Source: Bacteroidia bacterium
GTDB lineage: Bacteria > Bacteroidota > Bacteroidia > Chitinophagales > Saprospiraceae
Reading direction: 5' to 3'
DNA length: 8,961 nt
Assembly: GCA_030431945.1 (NCBI GenBank)
Contig: JAUIIF010000149.1
Coordinates: 1-8,961 of the forward strand
Part shown: piece after piece, positions 1-6,741 of the stretch
Position numbering within the stretch: the first letter of the stretch is position 1
Layout of the letters: each line of letters opens with the position of its first letter
The notes under the pieces: model-generated
The model's database searches: none
Seen by the model: the letters and a program-made list of their open reading frames with translations, nothing else
Told to the model about the DNA's origin: nothing
Translations under genes and position numbers: made by a program

Positions 1-1044
1 CATGGGGTTTCCGCCCGCAGAGAACTCGATGATGGCGGCGGAGGGACTGGCAAAAGCAACGGAAACACCGGCCATAAAGCTGAAGGCCGAGCCCCAGCAG
101 TGCGGCGCCAATTCGAGCTGGTAGGCAGCCGCCAGGCCCGCCACCCGCCAGGCTTCGGAAATTCCCCCGATGATGGCACAATCGGGTTGGACAACATCGA
201 CGGCCCGGTGATCGATCAGTTCCCGGATGTTGAAGCGGGTAAATTCACTTTCTCCCGCCGCGATGGGTACGGAGGTTGCCCGGCGCACCTCCGCCGTTCC
301 TTGCTTATTGTCCGGGCTGATGGGCTCTTCAAACCAGTATAAATTTTCGTCTTCTACGCCTCGACAAAACTGCTTGGCCTCCGGAACGCTGTAGGTACCG
401 TGCGCATCAGCCATGATTTTCACATCAGGGCCCAGGGCAAAGCGGGCGGCTTTTACCCGGGCGACGCTGTTGGCTACCGTTTCGTCCATTATCCCCACGC
501 GCATCTTGACGGAGCGGAACCCCTTAGCCGTATAGCTGCGCAGCTGCTCCCCGATGCCTGCGGCGTCTTGCCAGCCGCCACTGGCGTAGGCCTCCATCTG
601 CGGGCGCATGGCACCGCCAAGCAACTGTACCACGGGAACCCCCAGGTCTTTGCCCAGCAGGTCCCACAAAGCCATATCAACGCCGCTCATCGCCGCCAGG
701 TGGATGCCCCGATTGCCCAGAATCGGAAATACCCTACCCCGACGCAGAGCGTAATGATCGCGGGTACCGTTGTACATCCGTTCCCAGATTTCGTTGATGC
801 TGCGGGCATCCAAGCCGACGATGGCCGGAGCAAGCTCCTTTTCCACGCAGGTAACAATGGAGGAACAGGCACCGGAAGAGCCCACCGCAGCCTTCCCCTC
901 GCCAAAGCCCTGCCGGCCATCTTCCAGGGTGACGACTACCAGGGTCATGTCAAAATCCGTCAGCAGTCCGTAATCTGACCGGTGCTGCTTAGCCGGTGGA
1001 ATCGGGCAGGAAAGCCAATAGGCCTCAACTTTAGCAATTTTCAC
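1..1044 (-). CDS. Mandelate racemase/muconate lactonizing enzyme family protein (enolase superfamily), C-terminus cut by the window edge
   Basis: The reverse strand reads 348 codons without a stop from a GTG at 1044 to the left edge. The product is a cytoplasmic enolase-superfamily enzyme of mandelate-racemase type. Such enzymes take the alpha-proton from a carboxylate bound to Mg2+ and then dehydrate, racemise or cycloisomerise it. The N-terminal capping domain covers about residues 1-130. The barrel residues are clear: K180-M-R182 on strand 2, metal ligands D213 (in ADAH), E239 (in FEEP) and E265 (in AAGE), the D288 (QPD)/H315 (APH) dyad, and E340 near the end. K180 plus the Asp-His dyad fits the acid-sugar dehydratase branch; the substrate cannot be read from sequence. 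I chose GTG because the product then starts VKIAKVEAYW, typical of the family, and no ATG lies nearby. Probably about 20-50 C-terminal residues are missing. The gene follows the TonB receptor by 110 bp on the same strand, so co-transcription is possible but unproven. Confidence 0.93.
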   Translation of the reverse strand, partial: MKIAKVEAYWLSCPIPPAKQHRSDYGLLTDFDMTLVVVTLEDGRQGFGEGKAAVGSSGACSSIVTCVEKELAPAIVGLDARSINEIWERMYNGTRDHYALRRGRVFPILGNRGIHLAAMSGVDMALWDLLGKDLGVPVVQLLGGAMRPQMEAYASGGWQDAAGIGEQLRSYTAKGFRSVKMRVGIMDETVANSVARVKAARFALGPDVKIMADAHGTYSVPEAKQFCRGVEDENLYWFEEPISPDNKQGTAEVRRATSVPIAAGESEFTRFNIRELIDHRAVDVVQPDCAIIGGISEAWRVAGLAAAYQLELAPHCWGSAFSFMAGVSVAFASPSAAIIEFSAGGNPM

Positions 1045-1082
1045 GCGTAGAAATTTAGATGGTGTGGTAGTGATAAAGGTAC

Positions 1083-1099
1083 TTTCCGTTGACCGGAAA
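1083..1099. other. Small inverted repeat between the TonB receptor and the enolase-family gene
   Basis: TTTCCG and CGGAAA form a perfect 6-bp stem around a 5-base loop (TTGAC). It lies in the 110-bp gap after the receptor stop. A second, weaker stem (CCCAG/CTGGG) sits at 1111-1129. Neither is followed by a T-run on the minus strand, so a role as intrinsic terminator or mRNA 3' stabiliser is only a guess. A TACCTTTA sequence on the minus strand at 1081-1074 resembles the promoter element TAnnTTTG with one mismatch, but no -33 partner is seen. Confidence 0.3.
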
Positions 1100-1154
1100 A
1101 GCCTGATCCACCCAGGGTTGGCCTCTGGGCAACGGTAGCACAAAGATGTATTTT

Positions 1155-3434
1155 CTATTGCAAACTCCAGCGCCAGCCTAAAAACCAGCGACGCCCCTGG
1201 TTGGAAGCGTAGACGTAGGTGGGATCAAAAGTAAGCGCCCGTGGATTATTCGCGGTGGGTATCACCCGCCCGTCCGCACCAAATACGACCTCGGTATCAA
1301 AGGGATCAAAAGCCCGGGCAATGCTGTTTGCCGGCGGGGTATAGTTCAGGAGATTTTTGACACCGCCGTAAATCTCCATGCCATTGCCCAGGGTCTTCGT
1401 CAGCTGTAAATTTTGGGTGGAGAACCAGGGCGACTGCCCCGGGCGGTCGTCCAGTGGTCCCAGCAGCGGCAAATCCATGGGCCCATAAAGGTTACCGGTA
1501 TAATCCAGCTGCAGGTGATATTTATGGAGCGGCAAACCGATCTGCCAGACGGCCGAAAAAGTTTCCGTCAGGAGCTGCCGTTGCCGAACGCCTTCTTCCT
1601 CCAGAAACACTTCCTGCAGCGTTACTCCGGCATTGATGAGGGCTCCACTGGCGAAGCTCACGTCGGCCCGCAGGCTACCGCCCCGGGAAACGGAATAGCC
1701 GTTGAGGTTGGCATAAAGAATGGCGTTCGGGTTGGTCTCGTAATCAGGCACAATGCGATTGGTGAAATAAGTATACCAGGTTGCCCCGTCCAGACCGATA
1801 ACGGTATGGCCCGCAAAGATTTTTTTCACGTAATTCAGGTTAACGTTCCAACTGGTTTCCGGTAATAAGGCATCGACGAAAATCAGTTCCCGCGCCCCCG
1901 TCAGGGCGGCGTGGTCTTCCGTAAAAACGTTGGCGACCCGGTAGCCACTTCCCAGGCTGAAGCGCACTACGTCACGGTTTTGCGGCGAATTCCACTTATA
2001 ATTAAGGCGTGGGGTGAAAATATTCCCGTGCAGACTGTTATAATCGTACCGCAGTCCTAGCAAGAGGACGTTGTGATCGTCGATCCTGATCTCATCCTGG
2101 AGAAAGGAACCCGGCAGGTGGGTGCGGGATGGCGCACTGGCAGCCCCCCCCAAGGCCGCCGTCGCCGCCGTATTATCATCATACCACGTGTAGCGGTAGG
2201 TAGTCCCCAGCAGCAAGTCGTGCCGGCCAAAGTTTTTATTCCAGGTCAACTGCGCAAACCCAACGTACTGGGTAGCAGCATAAAGCGTGGTACCGTAAGC
2301 AGCGTCCTGGTAATGCCCGTTGCTGCTGAACTGAAAAAGCACCTGCTCCGCGGTCGGCAACTGGTAGGTACCAAAGGCTTCCCACCGGTTAGTATAGATG
2401 CTTTCGCCGTAAATTTCTGCTCCCCCACGGTCGCCTTTATCCCAGGCCAACTGTCCGCCAAACCGGTCCTCGTAATTGTACCGCGCGGCCAGGGTAAAAA
2501 CCCGGTCGTGGGCGCGCCGGAAGGACCATTTATTAAAAACGGAGAGGCGGTCCTGAAGCGTCAGATCGGTAAAGCCATCGCCGTTTTTATCCTGGGGGTG
2601 CTGGTAGTTGAAGTAGTTGATGCCGACCAGGGCCTGCGCCTTTTCGCCTATCCGGGCCTTGAAGCCGAGGTCAGTATTTACCTCCCCCCAACCAGATACC
2701 ATCACGTCCGCCGCAAGAGCCGGTGCAGCTTCCGGACTAAGGGTAATGACGTTGATCAACCCGCCCACTGCCTCTGAGCCGTAAAGGGTGGAAGCGGGTC
2801 CTTTCACGACTTCCGTTCGGGCGATCAGGCTCTGCGGAATCCCCGTCAACCCATAAACGGTGGCGAGGCCACTGACCAGGGGCATTCCGTCAATCAGCAC
2901 CATGGTGTAGGGGCCTTCCAGTCCGTTAATGTGGATATCACCGGTATTGCAGACAGAACAGTTAAGCTGCGGGCGCACCCCGTTCACCGTTTGCAGGCCT
3001 TCGAAGATGCTGGGGGTGGGGTTCGCCCGGAAAAACCGGGCGGTGAATACTTCCACGGCCACCGGGCTGTTGGCCCGGCTTACGGTCTTCATGGTGCCGG
3101 TGACCACCACGTCATCAAGGGTAGTCGCATTTGCCGAAAGTACCAGTTGGAGCGGTCCGTTCTCCCCGGGCAGCAAATTAAGCGTTACGGCCTGGGTGGT
3201 GTAGCCCAGGGCGGAGACGACCAGCTCCTGCGTACCGGGCGAAAGGTCCGTAAGGACAAAAGTGCCCTCCTCGGTCGCGAGGGTACCGTGGGTAGTGCCC
3301 GTCAGGGCCACCGTTGCAAAACCGACCGGTTCTCCCCCCTCATCAGTGACGGTCCCGCGCAGGTGCGCAGCTTGCCCCAGGACTATTGCCGGCAGGCCTG
3401 ACAACAATAACGAAAGGAGCAGCAGGATACGCAT
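1155..3434 (-). CDS. TonB-dependent outer-membrane receptor with N-terminal carboxypeptidase-regulatory-like domain
   Basis: This 759-residue protein is an outer-membrane receptor that would import a scarce ligand using energy from TonB-ExbBD. A signal peptide occupies about residues 1-21 (MRILLLLSLLLSG, cleavage near VLGQ). A CarboxypepD_reg-like beta-sandwich follows (about 25-100), then a TonB-box-like LDDVVVTG (106-113). The plug domain (about 118-232) contains HINGLEGPYTMVLIDGMP and VVKGPASTLYGSEAVGGLINVIT. The rest is the 22-strand barrel, ending in alternating aromatics (RRWFLGWRWSLQ) as expected for BAM-assisted insertion. Two details stand out: a Cys-x-x-Cys pair in the plug (C159, C162, in NCSVCNTGD) and a Ca2+-loop-like DKNGDGFTD at 282-290. 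No SusD-like gene is adjacent, so this is a stand-alone receptor rather than a SusC/D glycan pair. The ligand is unknown. The promoter carries a palindrome suggestive of metal control. Confidence 0.95.
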   Translation of the reverse strand: MRILLLLSLLLSGLPAIVLGQAAHLRGTVTDEGGEPVGFATVALTGTTHGTLATEEGTFVLTDLSPGTQELVVSALGYTTQAVTLNLLPGENGPLQLVLSANATTLDDVVVTGTMKTVSRANSPVAVEVFTARFFRANPTPSIFEGLQTVNGVRPQLNCSVCNTGDIHINGLEGPYTMVLIDGMPLVSGLATVYGLTGIPQSLIARTEVVKGPASTLYGSEAVGGLINVITLSPEAAPALAADVMVSGWGEVNTDLGFKARIGEKAQALVGINYFNYQHPQDKNGDGFTDLTLQDRLSVFNKWSFRRAHDRVFTLAARYNYEDRFGGQLAWDKGDRGGAEIYGESIYTNRWEAFGTYQLPTAEQVLFQFSSNGHYQDAAYGTTLYAATQYVGFAQLTWNKNFGRHDLLLGTTYRYTWYDDNTAATAALGGAASAPSRTHLPGSFLQDEIRIDDHNVLLLGLRYDYNSLHGNIFTPRLNYKWNSPQNRDVVRFSLGSGYRVANVFTEDHAALTGARELIFVDALLPETSWNVNLNYVKKIFAGHTVIGLDGATWYTYFTNRIVPDYETNPNAILYANLNGYSVSRGGSLRADVSFASGALINAGVTLQEVFLEEEGVRQRQLLTETFSAVWQIGLPLHKYHLQLDYTGNLYGPMDLPLLGPLDDRPGQSPWFSTQNLQLTKTLGNGMEIYGGVKNLLNYTPPANSIARAFDPFDTEVVFGADGRVIPTANNPRALTFDPTYVYASNQGRRWFLGWRWSLQ

Positions 3435-3517
3435 AGACGGATTTTTCTGGTTAAGGATCAGGCGCGAACGCAGGTGCAGTGGAAGGTAACCGCCGCATTG
3501 TTAACACCATCAACACC

Positions 3518-3548
3518 CAAAGTTAGACTAATCTAACTTAAAGCCAAA
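3518..3548 (-). promoter_or_regulatory. Bacteroidota-type promoter of the TonB receptor gene
   Basis: Read on the minus strand, TTTG (3548-3545) is followed after exactly 19 bases by TAACTTTG (3525-3518). This fits the Bacteroidota sigma-factor consensus of a TTTG/TTG -33 element and TAnnTTTG at -7. Transcription would start near 3510, leaving a 5' leader of roughly 75 bases before the ATG at 3434. Both elements and the spacing are seen directly; promoter activity is inferred. Confidence 0.72.
3520..3539. promoter_or_regulatory. Palindromic operator candidate inside the TonB receptor promoter
   Basis: AAGTTAGACTAATCTAACTT is a 20-bp palindrome with nine of ten base pairs matching; the only mismatch is one pair next to the centre. 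It lies between the -33 and -7 elements and overlaps the -7 box, so a bound protein would block RNA polymerase. The TTAG/CTAA half-sites resemble operators of DtxR/MntR-type metal-dependent repressors more than a classical Fur box. The choice of regulator is inference, because no regulator gene lies in this window. Confidence 0.6.
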
Positions 3549-3609
3549 ATATCCATGGGTAAAAGGGTAAACCCTGGCTAAAATCCCCGCTACGTTACAT
3601 TGATCCGGT

Positions 3610-3627
3610 GGTTCCTCCTCCGGAACC
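3610..3627. other. Hairpin downstream of the DUF1080 gene
   Basis: GGTTCC-TCCTCC-GGAACC is a perfect 6-bp inverted repeat with a 6-base loop. On the minus strand it begins 23 bases after the DUF1080 stop. Its position suits a terminator or 3'-end stabiliser, but no T-tract follows, so the call is weak. Confidence 0.35.
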
Positions 3628-3649
3628 TGCTCTTCCCGTACGGCCCGGC

Positions 3650-4255
3650 CTACAGTGGCTTCAACTCAATGTTCCGCCAGCGTACCCGGATACCGCCGCC
3701 GTCGTGGATTTGCAAGGCAATGGCGCCTTTTCCTTCCCCGATTTTCTCGTCCGTAAGGTCAATCATCTCCGTTCCGTTCAGCCAGGTGGTGACCCGCGGG
3801 CCGACTACCCGGATTTTCATTTTGTTCCACTCCCCCATTTTCAGCGCTTTGTCCTTTTCCGGGTCCGGTTTGATGAGCCAGCCACGTCCGTAGGACTCGT
3901 AGATACCGCCGGTATTGCTGCCGGGAGGAGCTACTTCGGCCTGCCAGCCGGTGATTTTGGTCCCCTCCAGCGTAGAGCGGAAGAAAACACCGCTATTGCC
4001 ATCTGCCGCCTGTAAAAATTCGAGCGTCAGCTCAAAATCGTCGTAAAATTTCTCGGTGGAAAGGTAGCCATACTGGGCCATCGGTCCGCTCTCGCAGATG
4101 ATCTCCCCGTTTTCCACGAACCACTTCTCCTCCCCGTTATTAACCCAGCCGTCCAGGTTATCACCATTGAAGAGGGAGACTTTGGGCGCAGCGCAACTGG
4201 CCACGAAGCAACACATGATCGTCAGTACGAGCACCTTAGAAAAAAAAGAAGCCAT
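3650..4255 (-). CDS. DUF1080 (3-keto-disaccharide hydrolase-like) lipoprotein
   Basis: This 201-residue protein is a single DUF1080 domain behind a lipoprotein signal. The signal has basic/hydrophobic residues 1-20 and a lipobox VASC with lipidated Cys21, so the mature protein should be membrane-anchored in the periplasm or at the outer membrane. The concanavalin-like beta-sandwich shows the family landmarks in order: LFNGDNLDGW (28-37), NSGVFFRS (87-94), GWQAEV (103-108), TGGIYE (115-120), GEWNKMKI (141-148), TTWLNG (156-161) and the C-terminal block GAIALQIHDGGG...RWRNIELKPL. The family is named for 3-keto-disaccharide hydrolase activity, in which a glycoside already oxidised at C3 is cleaved. 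Whether this member is catalytic or only binds sugar cannot be told here. The length is normal for a one-domain member. The start at 4255 places the signal peptide correctly, and the leader before it is A/T-rich. No oxidoreductase partner lies in the window. Confidence 0.93.
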   Translation of the reverse strand: MASFFSKVLVLTIMCCFVASCAAPKVSLFNGDNLDGWVNNGEEKWFVENGEIICESGPMAQYGYLSTEKFYDDFELTLEFLQAADGNSGVFFRSTLEGTKITGWQAEVAPPGSNTGGIYESYGRGWLIKPDPEKDKALKMGEWNKMKIRVVGPRVTTWLNGTEMIDLTDEKIGEGKGAIALQIHDGGGIRVRWRNIELKPL

Positions 4256-4325
4256 GAATTATTATTGAATGATCGAAAGTAAGGTCGCCAAGATAAGGCA
4301 CCGACGGTTTAGTCAGGTGGCGGTG

Positions 4326-4425
4326 GCTGGTCACCAGCGCAACCGGGAGCCGGCCCGCCGGCCGAACCGCCGGGAACGCGCTGGGTTTTCCGCCGCAGGA
4401 ACGGAACCTTACCCCGGAAACCAGC
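4326..4425. repeat. Cluster of inverted repeats between the MFS and DUF1080 genes
   Basis: The 278-bp gap holds no convincing gene but several self-complementary segments. They are GCTGGT-C-ACCAGC at 4326-4338, GCCGGC-CC-GCCGGC at 4349-4362, and a longer pair at 4380-4392 and 4415-4425 (GCTGGgTTTtCCG with CGGAAACCAGC: 11 pairs with two single-base bulges). On the minus strand this lies after the MFS stop and before the DUF1080 start, so it could be a 3'-end structure of the first or leader of the second. Function is unknown. Confidence 0.4.
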
Positions 4426-4533
4426 CCCTTACTGCTCAATCTGCAACCATTGCGCTGGAGAGGAATGCCCTCAGGCGATGGCAGCGGCAGCCCTCTGGAA
4501 TGTAGGCGCAGCTACTGCAGTTCGGGCTCTGCC

Positions 4534-5736
4534 TTAGCCTGCCGCCTCAGTCCCTTCCCCTGCACCTGCGGCCGCGCCCCGGTGAAGGCCCCACAGCCCC
4601 AGGGCCGGGCCCAGCGCCAGCAACGGTAAACTCCAGACCGGCCCCCACCACCCGGCTGCTGCTGCCAGTACCTGTATACTTACGATCGTGATGGCGAAGC
4701 CCAGGCAGTTTACGATCGTCAGTGCAGTCCCTTTTTGGGCAGCCGGCGCATTGCCCGCCACCAGGGTGGAAAAGAGGGGCGAATCAGCGACTACGACTAC
4801 CCCCCAGAACAGGAGAAATAGCAGAAAGGCCGGCCAGGGCAGGGCAAAAGCCAGGGGGGACAACAGGCAGCACCACCCGGAGGCCGACAGTGCAATCGTC
4901 GCTACCCTCCTTACGCCAAAGCGGCCGCTCAGGTAGCCCCCCAGGATACAGCCCGCCGCTCCGCTGCCGATAATGAGAAAAGCCCAGAGGGGTAAATTTC
5001 CGGAATCCACCGATGGGTGCAGCGACTGATAAGTAGCCAGCAGCACGGGAACAAAGGCCCAAAAAGCGTACAACTCCCACATGTGCCCGAAGTACCCCAG
5101 GGCAGCCGCCCGGAACGGGCCGTGCCGGAATACCCGGAAGAAAGCCCCGGGCTCCGGTCGCAAGGCCGGCCGCCGGTGCGGCCCATCCGGTACCAACAAG
5201 ACTAGTAAAGCCCCCCCAGCCACCGCAATGGCCGTAGTAAATTGCAGGATTCTCCGCCAGGGGAGGTCTTCGCCAAGCCCCCGCAACAGGTGCGGAAAAG
5301 CCGTACCCAGGACCAATGCCCCCACCAGAAAGCCGAGGGACTTACCCAGTCCCTGTTCGTAATAATCCGACGCAATCTTCATCCCTACCGGATAAATGCC
5401 GGCCAGGAAAAAGCCCGTCAGTAACCGACTCAGTAAAAGGGTCACGAGGGTATTGCCGGACCATACCCCCGCCAGGTTGAACAGGCCCGCCGCAAGGGCT
5501 GAAACGAAAAAGACCCGTGAGGGGGACATCCGGTCCGCTACGGCCAGGACGGCAAAAACCAGGGTACCGAGAATAAAGCCCAACTGAATGGCGGAGGTAA
5601 GACTGCTTAAGGCACTGGCCGGTAAGCGGAACGTGGCGACCAGGTCACCCAAAACCGCATTGCCCGCAAACCAGACGGACGTACAGCAAAATTGTGCTAC
5701 AACGATCAGGGGGAGGATGTGTCGGCCAACGCGCAT
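4534..5736 (-). CDS. Major facilitator superfamily (MFS) transporter
   Basis: This 400-residue, strongly hydrophobic protein has about 12 predicted membrane helices in two six-helix halves, the usual MFS size and shape, and acts in the inner membrane. Loop 2-3 carries a degenerate motif A, ADRMSPSR (67-74); the second half repeats it as SGRFGVRR (270-277). A conserved-looking segment RLLTGFFLAGIYPVGMK (104-120) precedes the central loop (about 184-208), and helix 7 begins FGHMWELYAFW (216-226), typical of a group of poorly characterised MFS carriers. The tail is a short Ala/Gly-rich stretch. Substrate and direction cannot be deduced; sugar or organic-acid uptake would suit the DUF1080 and enolase-family neighbours but is inference. 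ATG 5736 starts directly before the first helix. A GGGG-AAAG-CCCC hairpin (5747-5758) lies in the leader. No clear promoter is visible; TACCTTTC just before the start is one mismatch from the -7 consensus. Confidence 0.93.
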   Translation of the reverse strand: MRVGRHILPLIVVAQFCCTSVWFAGNAVLGDLVATFRLPASALSSLTSAIQLGFILGTLVFAVLAVADRMSPSRVFFVSALAAGLFNLAGVWSGNTLVTLLLSRLLTGFFLAGIYPVGMKIASDYYEQGLGKSLGFLVGALVLGTAFPHLLRGLGEDLPWRRILQFTTAIAVAGGALLVLLVPDGPHRRPALRPEPGAFFRVFRHGPFRAAALGYFGHMWELYAFWAFVPVLLATYQSLHPSVDSGNLPLWAFLIIGSGAAGCILGGYLSGRFGVRRVATIALSASGWCCLLSPLAFALPWPAFLLFLLFWGVVVVADSPLFSTLVAGNAPAAQKGTALTIVNCLGFAITIVSIQVLAAAAGWWGPVWSLPLLALGPALGLWGLHRGAAAGAGEGTEAAG

Positions 5737-5788
5737 GCCGAAAGGTAGGGGCTTTCCCCATCAAGTAGGTCATGCGCAGCCCTGACTA

Positions 5789-5807
5789 CCGGTCTTTTTC
5801 CGACCGG
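5789..5807. terminator. Hairpin after the M48-like peptidase gene, possible terminator
   Basis: CCGGTC-TTTTTCC-GACCGG forms a perfect 6-bp stem with a 7-base loop, 24 bases past the peptidase stop on the minus strand. A second hairpin, GTCGG-TAC-CCGAC (5819-5831), overlaps the stop codon. Two hairpins in tandem at a gene end suggest transcription termination or mRNA protection, but neither has a following T-tract. Confidence 0.35.
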
Positions 5808-5830
5808 AACAGCTTGTTGTCGGTACCCGA

Positions 5831-6544
5831 CTATTTTCGCTTAGCCAGGACGCCTTCCGTCGGTTCCGGCAGGTACTGCCGGGCGAGGTAGTAGGTCAGC
5901 AGGTTCTGCCGGTCCCGTCCCGCCGGGTGGGTCGGGGTGGCCGCGGCCAGCAGGCCGGCCACGTCGCTGGCCATAATGAAATGGGAAGCTGCGTTGATGT
6001 CGTAAATGGAGTAGCCGGCCGCCACCAGGATATCGGCAGCCTGCTGATCAGCGGCAACCTCCAGCAGCTGGCGATTGGTCAGTGTCGCCAGCAACTGCTC
6101 TTCAGCCCCCGTCATTACGTCCTGGCGCAGGCTGACCAAGGGCCGCAAACCGGCGTGGGCCAGTTCGTGCGCCAGCAACAAGGTAAGCGCAACCTCATTG
6201 TGTTGCAGCCGCTCCCAGGCCGTTACACTGACCCAGATCACCTGGCTCTGGGGGCAGGTCATGGCGTTGATTTGGCGAATACCTCTTTTGTCCTTCATCA
6301 ATTCGAGGGAAAAATCGGCCGGATCGAATCCCTGCGACCGGGCCAGGCGGCTGAAAATACGACTTATATCCGCCAGCCCGGGGTGAGGAACCGGGACGTA
6401 GTTCGGGTCCATGGCACAGGAACTTTCGGTGGCGGCGTAGTGGTAAGATTGCTGCGCCGTACCGGGTGGAGGGTGTTGTGCGCGCAGGGCCAAGGAAAAA
6501 AAGGAGAGGGCCAGGACGGCCAGGAGACGAAAAGCAGGTAACAT
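5831..6544 (-). CDS. Secreted M48-like zinc metallopeptidase
   Basis: This 237-residue protein has a signal peptide (about 1-22, ending ALRAQ) with no lipobox Cys, so it is probably a soluble periplasmic or secreted enzyme. The zinc motif is H126-E-L-A-H130: H126 and H130 bind zinc and E127 activates water. The third ligand is E162 in LEVAADQQAAD, the family's ExxxAD helix. THP followed by RDR (205-212) matches the C-terminal 'HP...R' segment usual in M48 enzymes. A possible disulfide may link C43 and C97. It lacks the transmembrane helices of HtpX and the TPR tail of BepA/YfgC types, so it is a compact member. Its substrate is unknown; a role in envelope protein quality control is only a family-level guess. 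The ATG at 6544 places the signal peptide at the very N-terminus. It follows the lipoprotein gene by 197 bp on the same strand. Confidence 0.9.
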   Translation of the reverse strand: MLPAFRLLAVLALSFFSLALRAQHPPPGTAQQSYHYAATESSCAMDPNYVPVPHPGLADISRIFSRLARSQGFDPADFSLELMKDKRGIRQINAMTCPQSQVIWVSVTAWERLQHNEVALTLLLAHELAHAGLRPLVSLRQDVMTGAEEQLLATLTNRQLLEVAADQQAADILVAAGYSIYDINAASHFIMASDVAGLLAAATPTHPAGRDRQNLLTYYLARQYLPEPTEGVLAKRK

Positions 6545-6707
6545 GATGTCGGTTTTTGGCTAGGGGGATAGTCCGCGGTACAATGCCCGCATAATGCCCT
6601 TCTAAAACCGGTCTGCCCGTCTTAAAAATTGCACTTTAAGCGTTAAGGGAGCGGTAAAATCGGGCTGCTTTCCCCGTGCCACATCCTTGCCAACCATGCC
6701 CTTTCAA

Positions 6708-6732
6708 CGGGGATTCTTCCGTCTTTTCCCCG
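6708..6732. other. Weak inverted repeat after the unrecognised lipoprotein gene
   Basis: CGGGGA and TCCCCG form a 6-bp stem around a 13-base loop, about 10 bases past the stop of the lipoprotein gene on the minus strand. There is no T-tract. The rest of the 197-bp gap (6545-6741) shows no gene and no clear promoter match. Confidence 0.25.
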
Positions 6733-6741
6733 GAGCAGTGC

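Noticed and set aside
400..978. A 192-codon plus-strand frame over the left-edge gene
   Set aside because: The reverse strand encodes an enolase-superfamily enzyme with all catalytic residues, so this frame is a shadow.
2073..2777. A 234-codon plus-strand frame inside the TonB receptor gene
   Set aside because: It is antisense to a receptor coding sequence with intact domains; the predicted protein has no coherent fold or motif.
3556..3577. GGGTAAAAGGGTAAACCC near the receptor promoter as a terminator or repeat
   Set aside because: The stem is only four base pairs and the direct repeat is seven bases; it is too weak to call.
4269..4505. A 78-codon plus-strand frame in the gap between the MFS and DUF1080 genes
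   Set aside because: It has arginine-rich low-complexity composition and no recognisable domain, and it overlaps the inverted-repeat cluster.
5927..6541. A 204-codon plus-strand frame over the metallopeptidase
   Set aside because: It is Gly/Gln/Arg-rich without motifs and antisense to a gene with a signal peptide and a zinc site.
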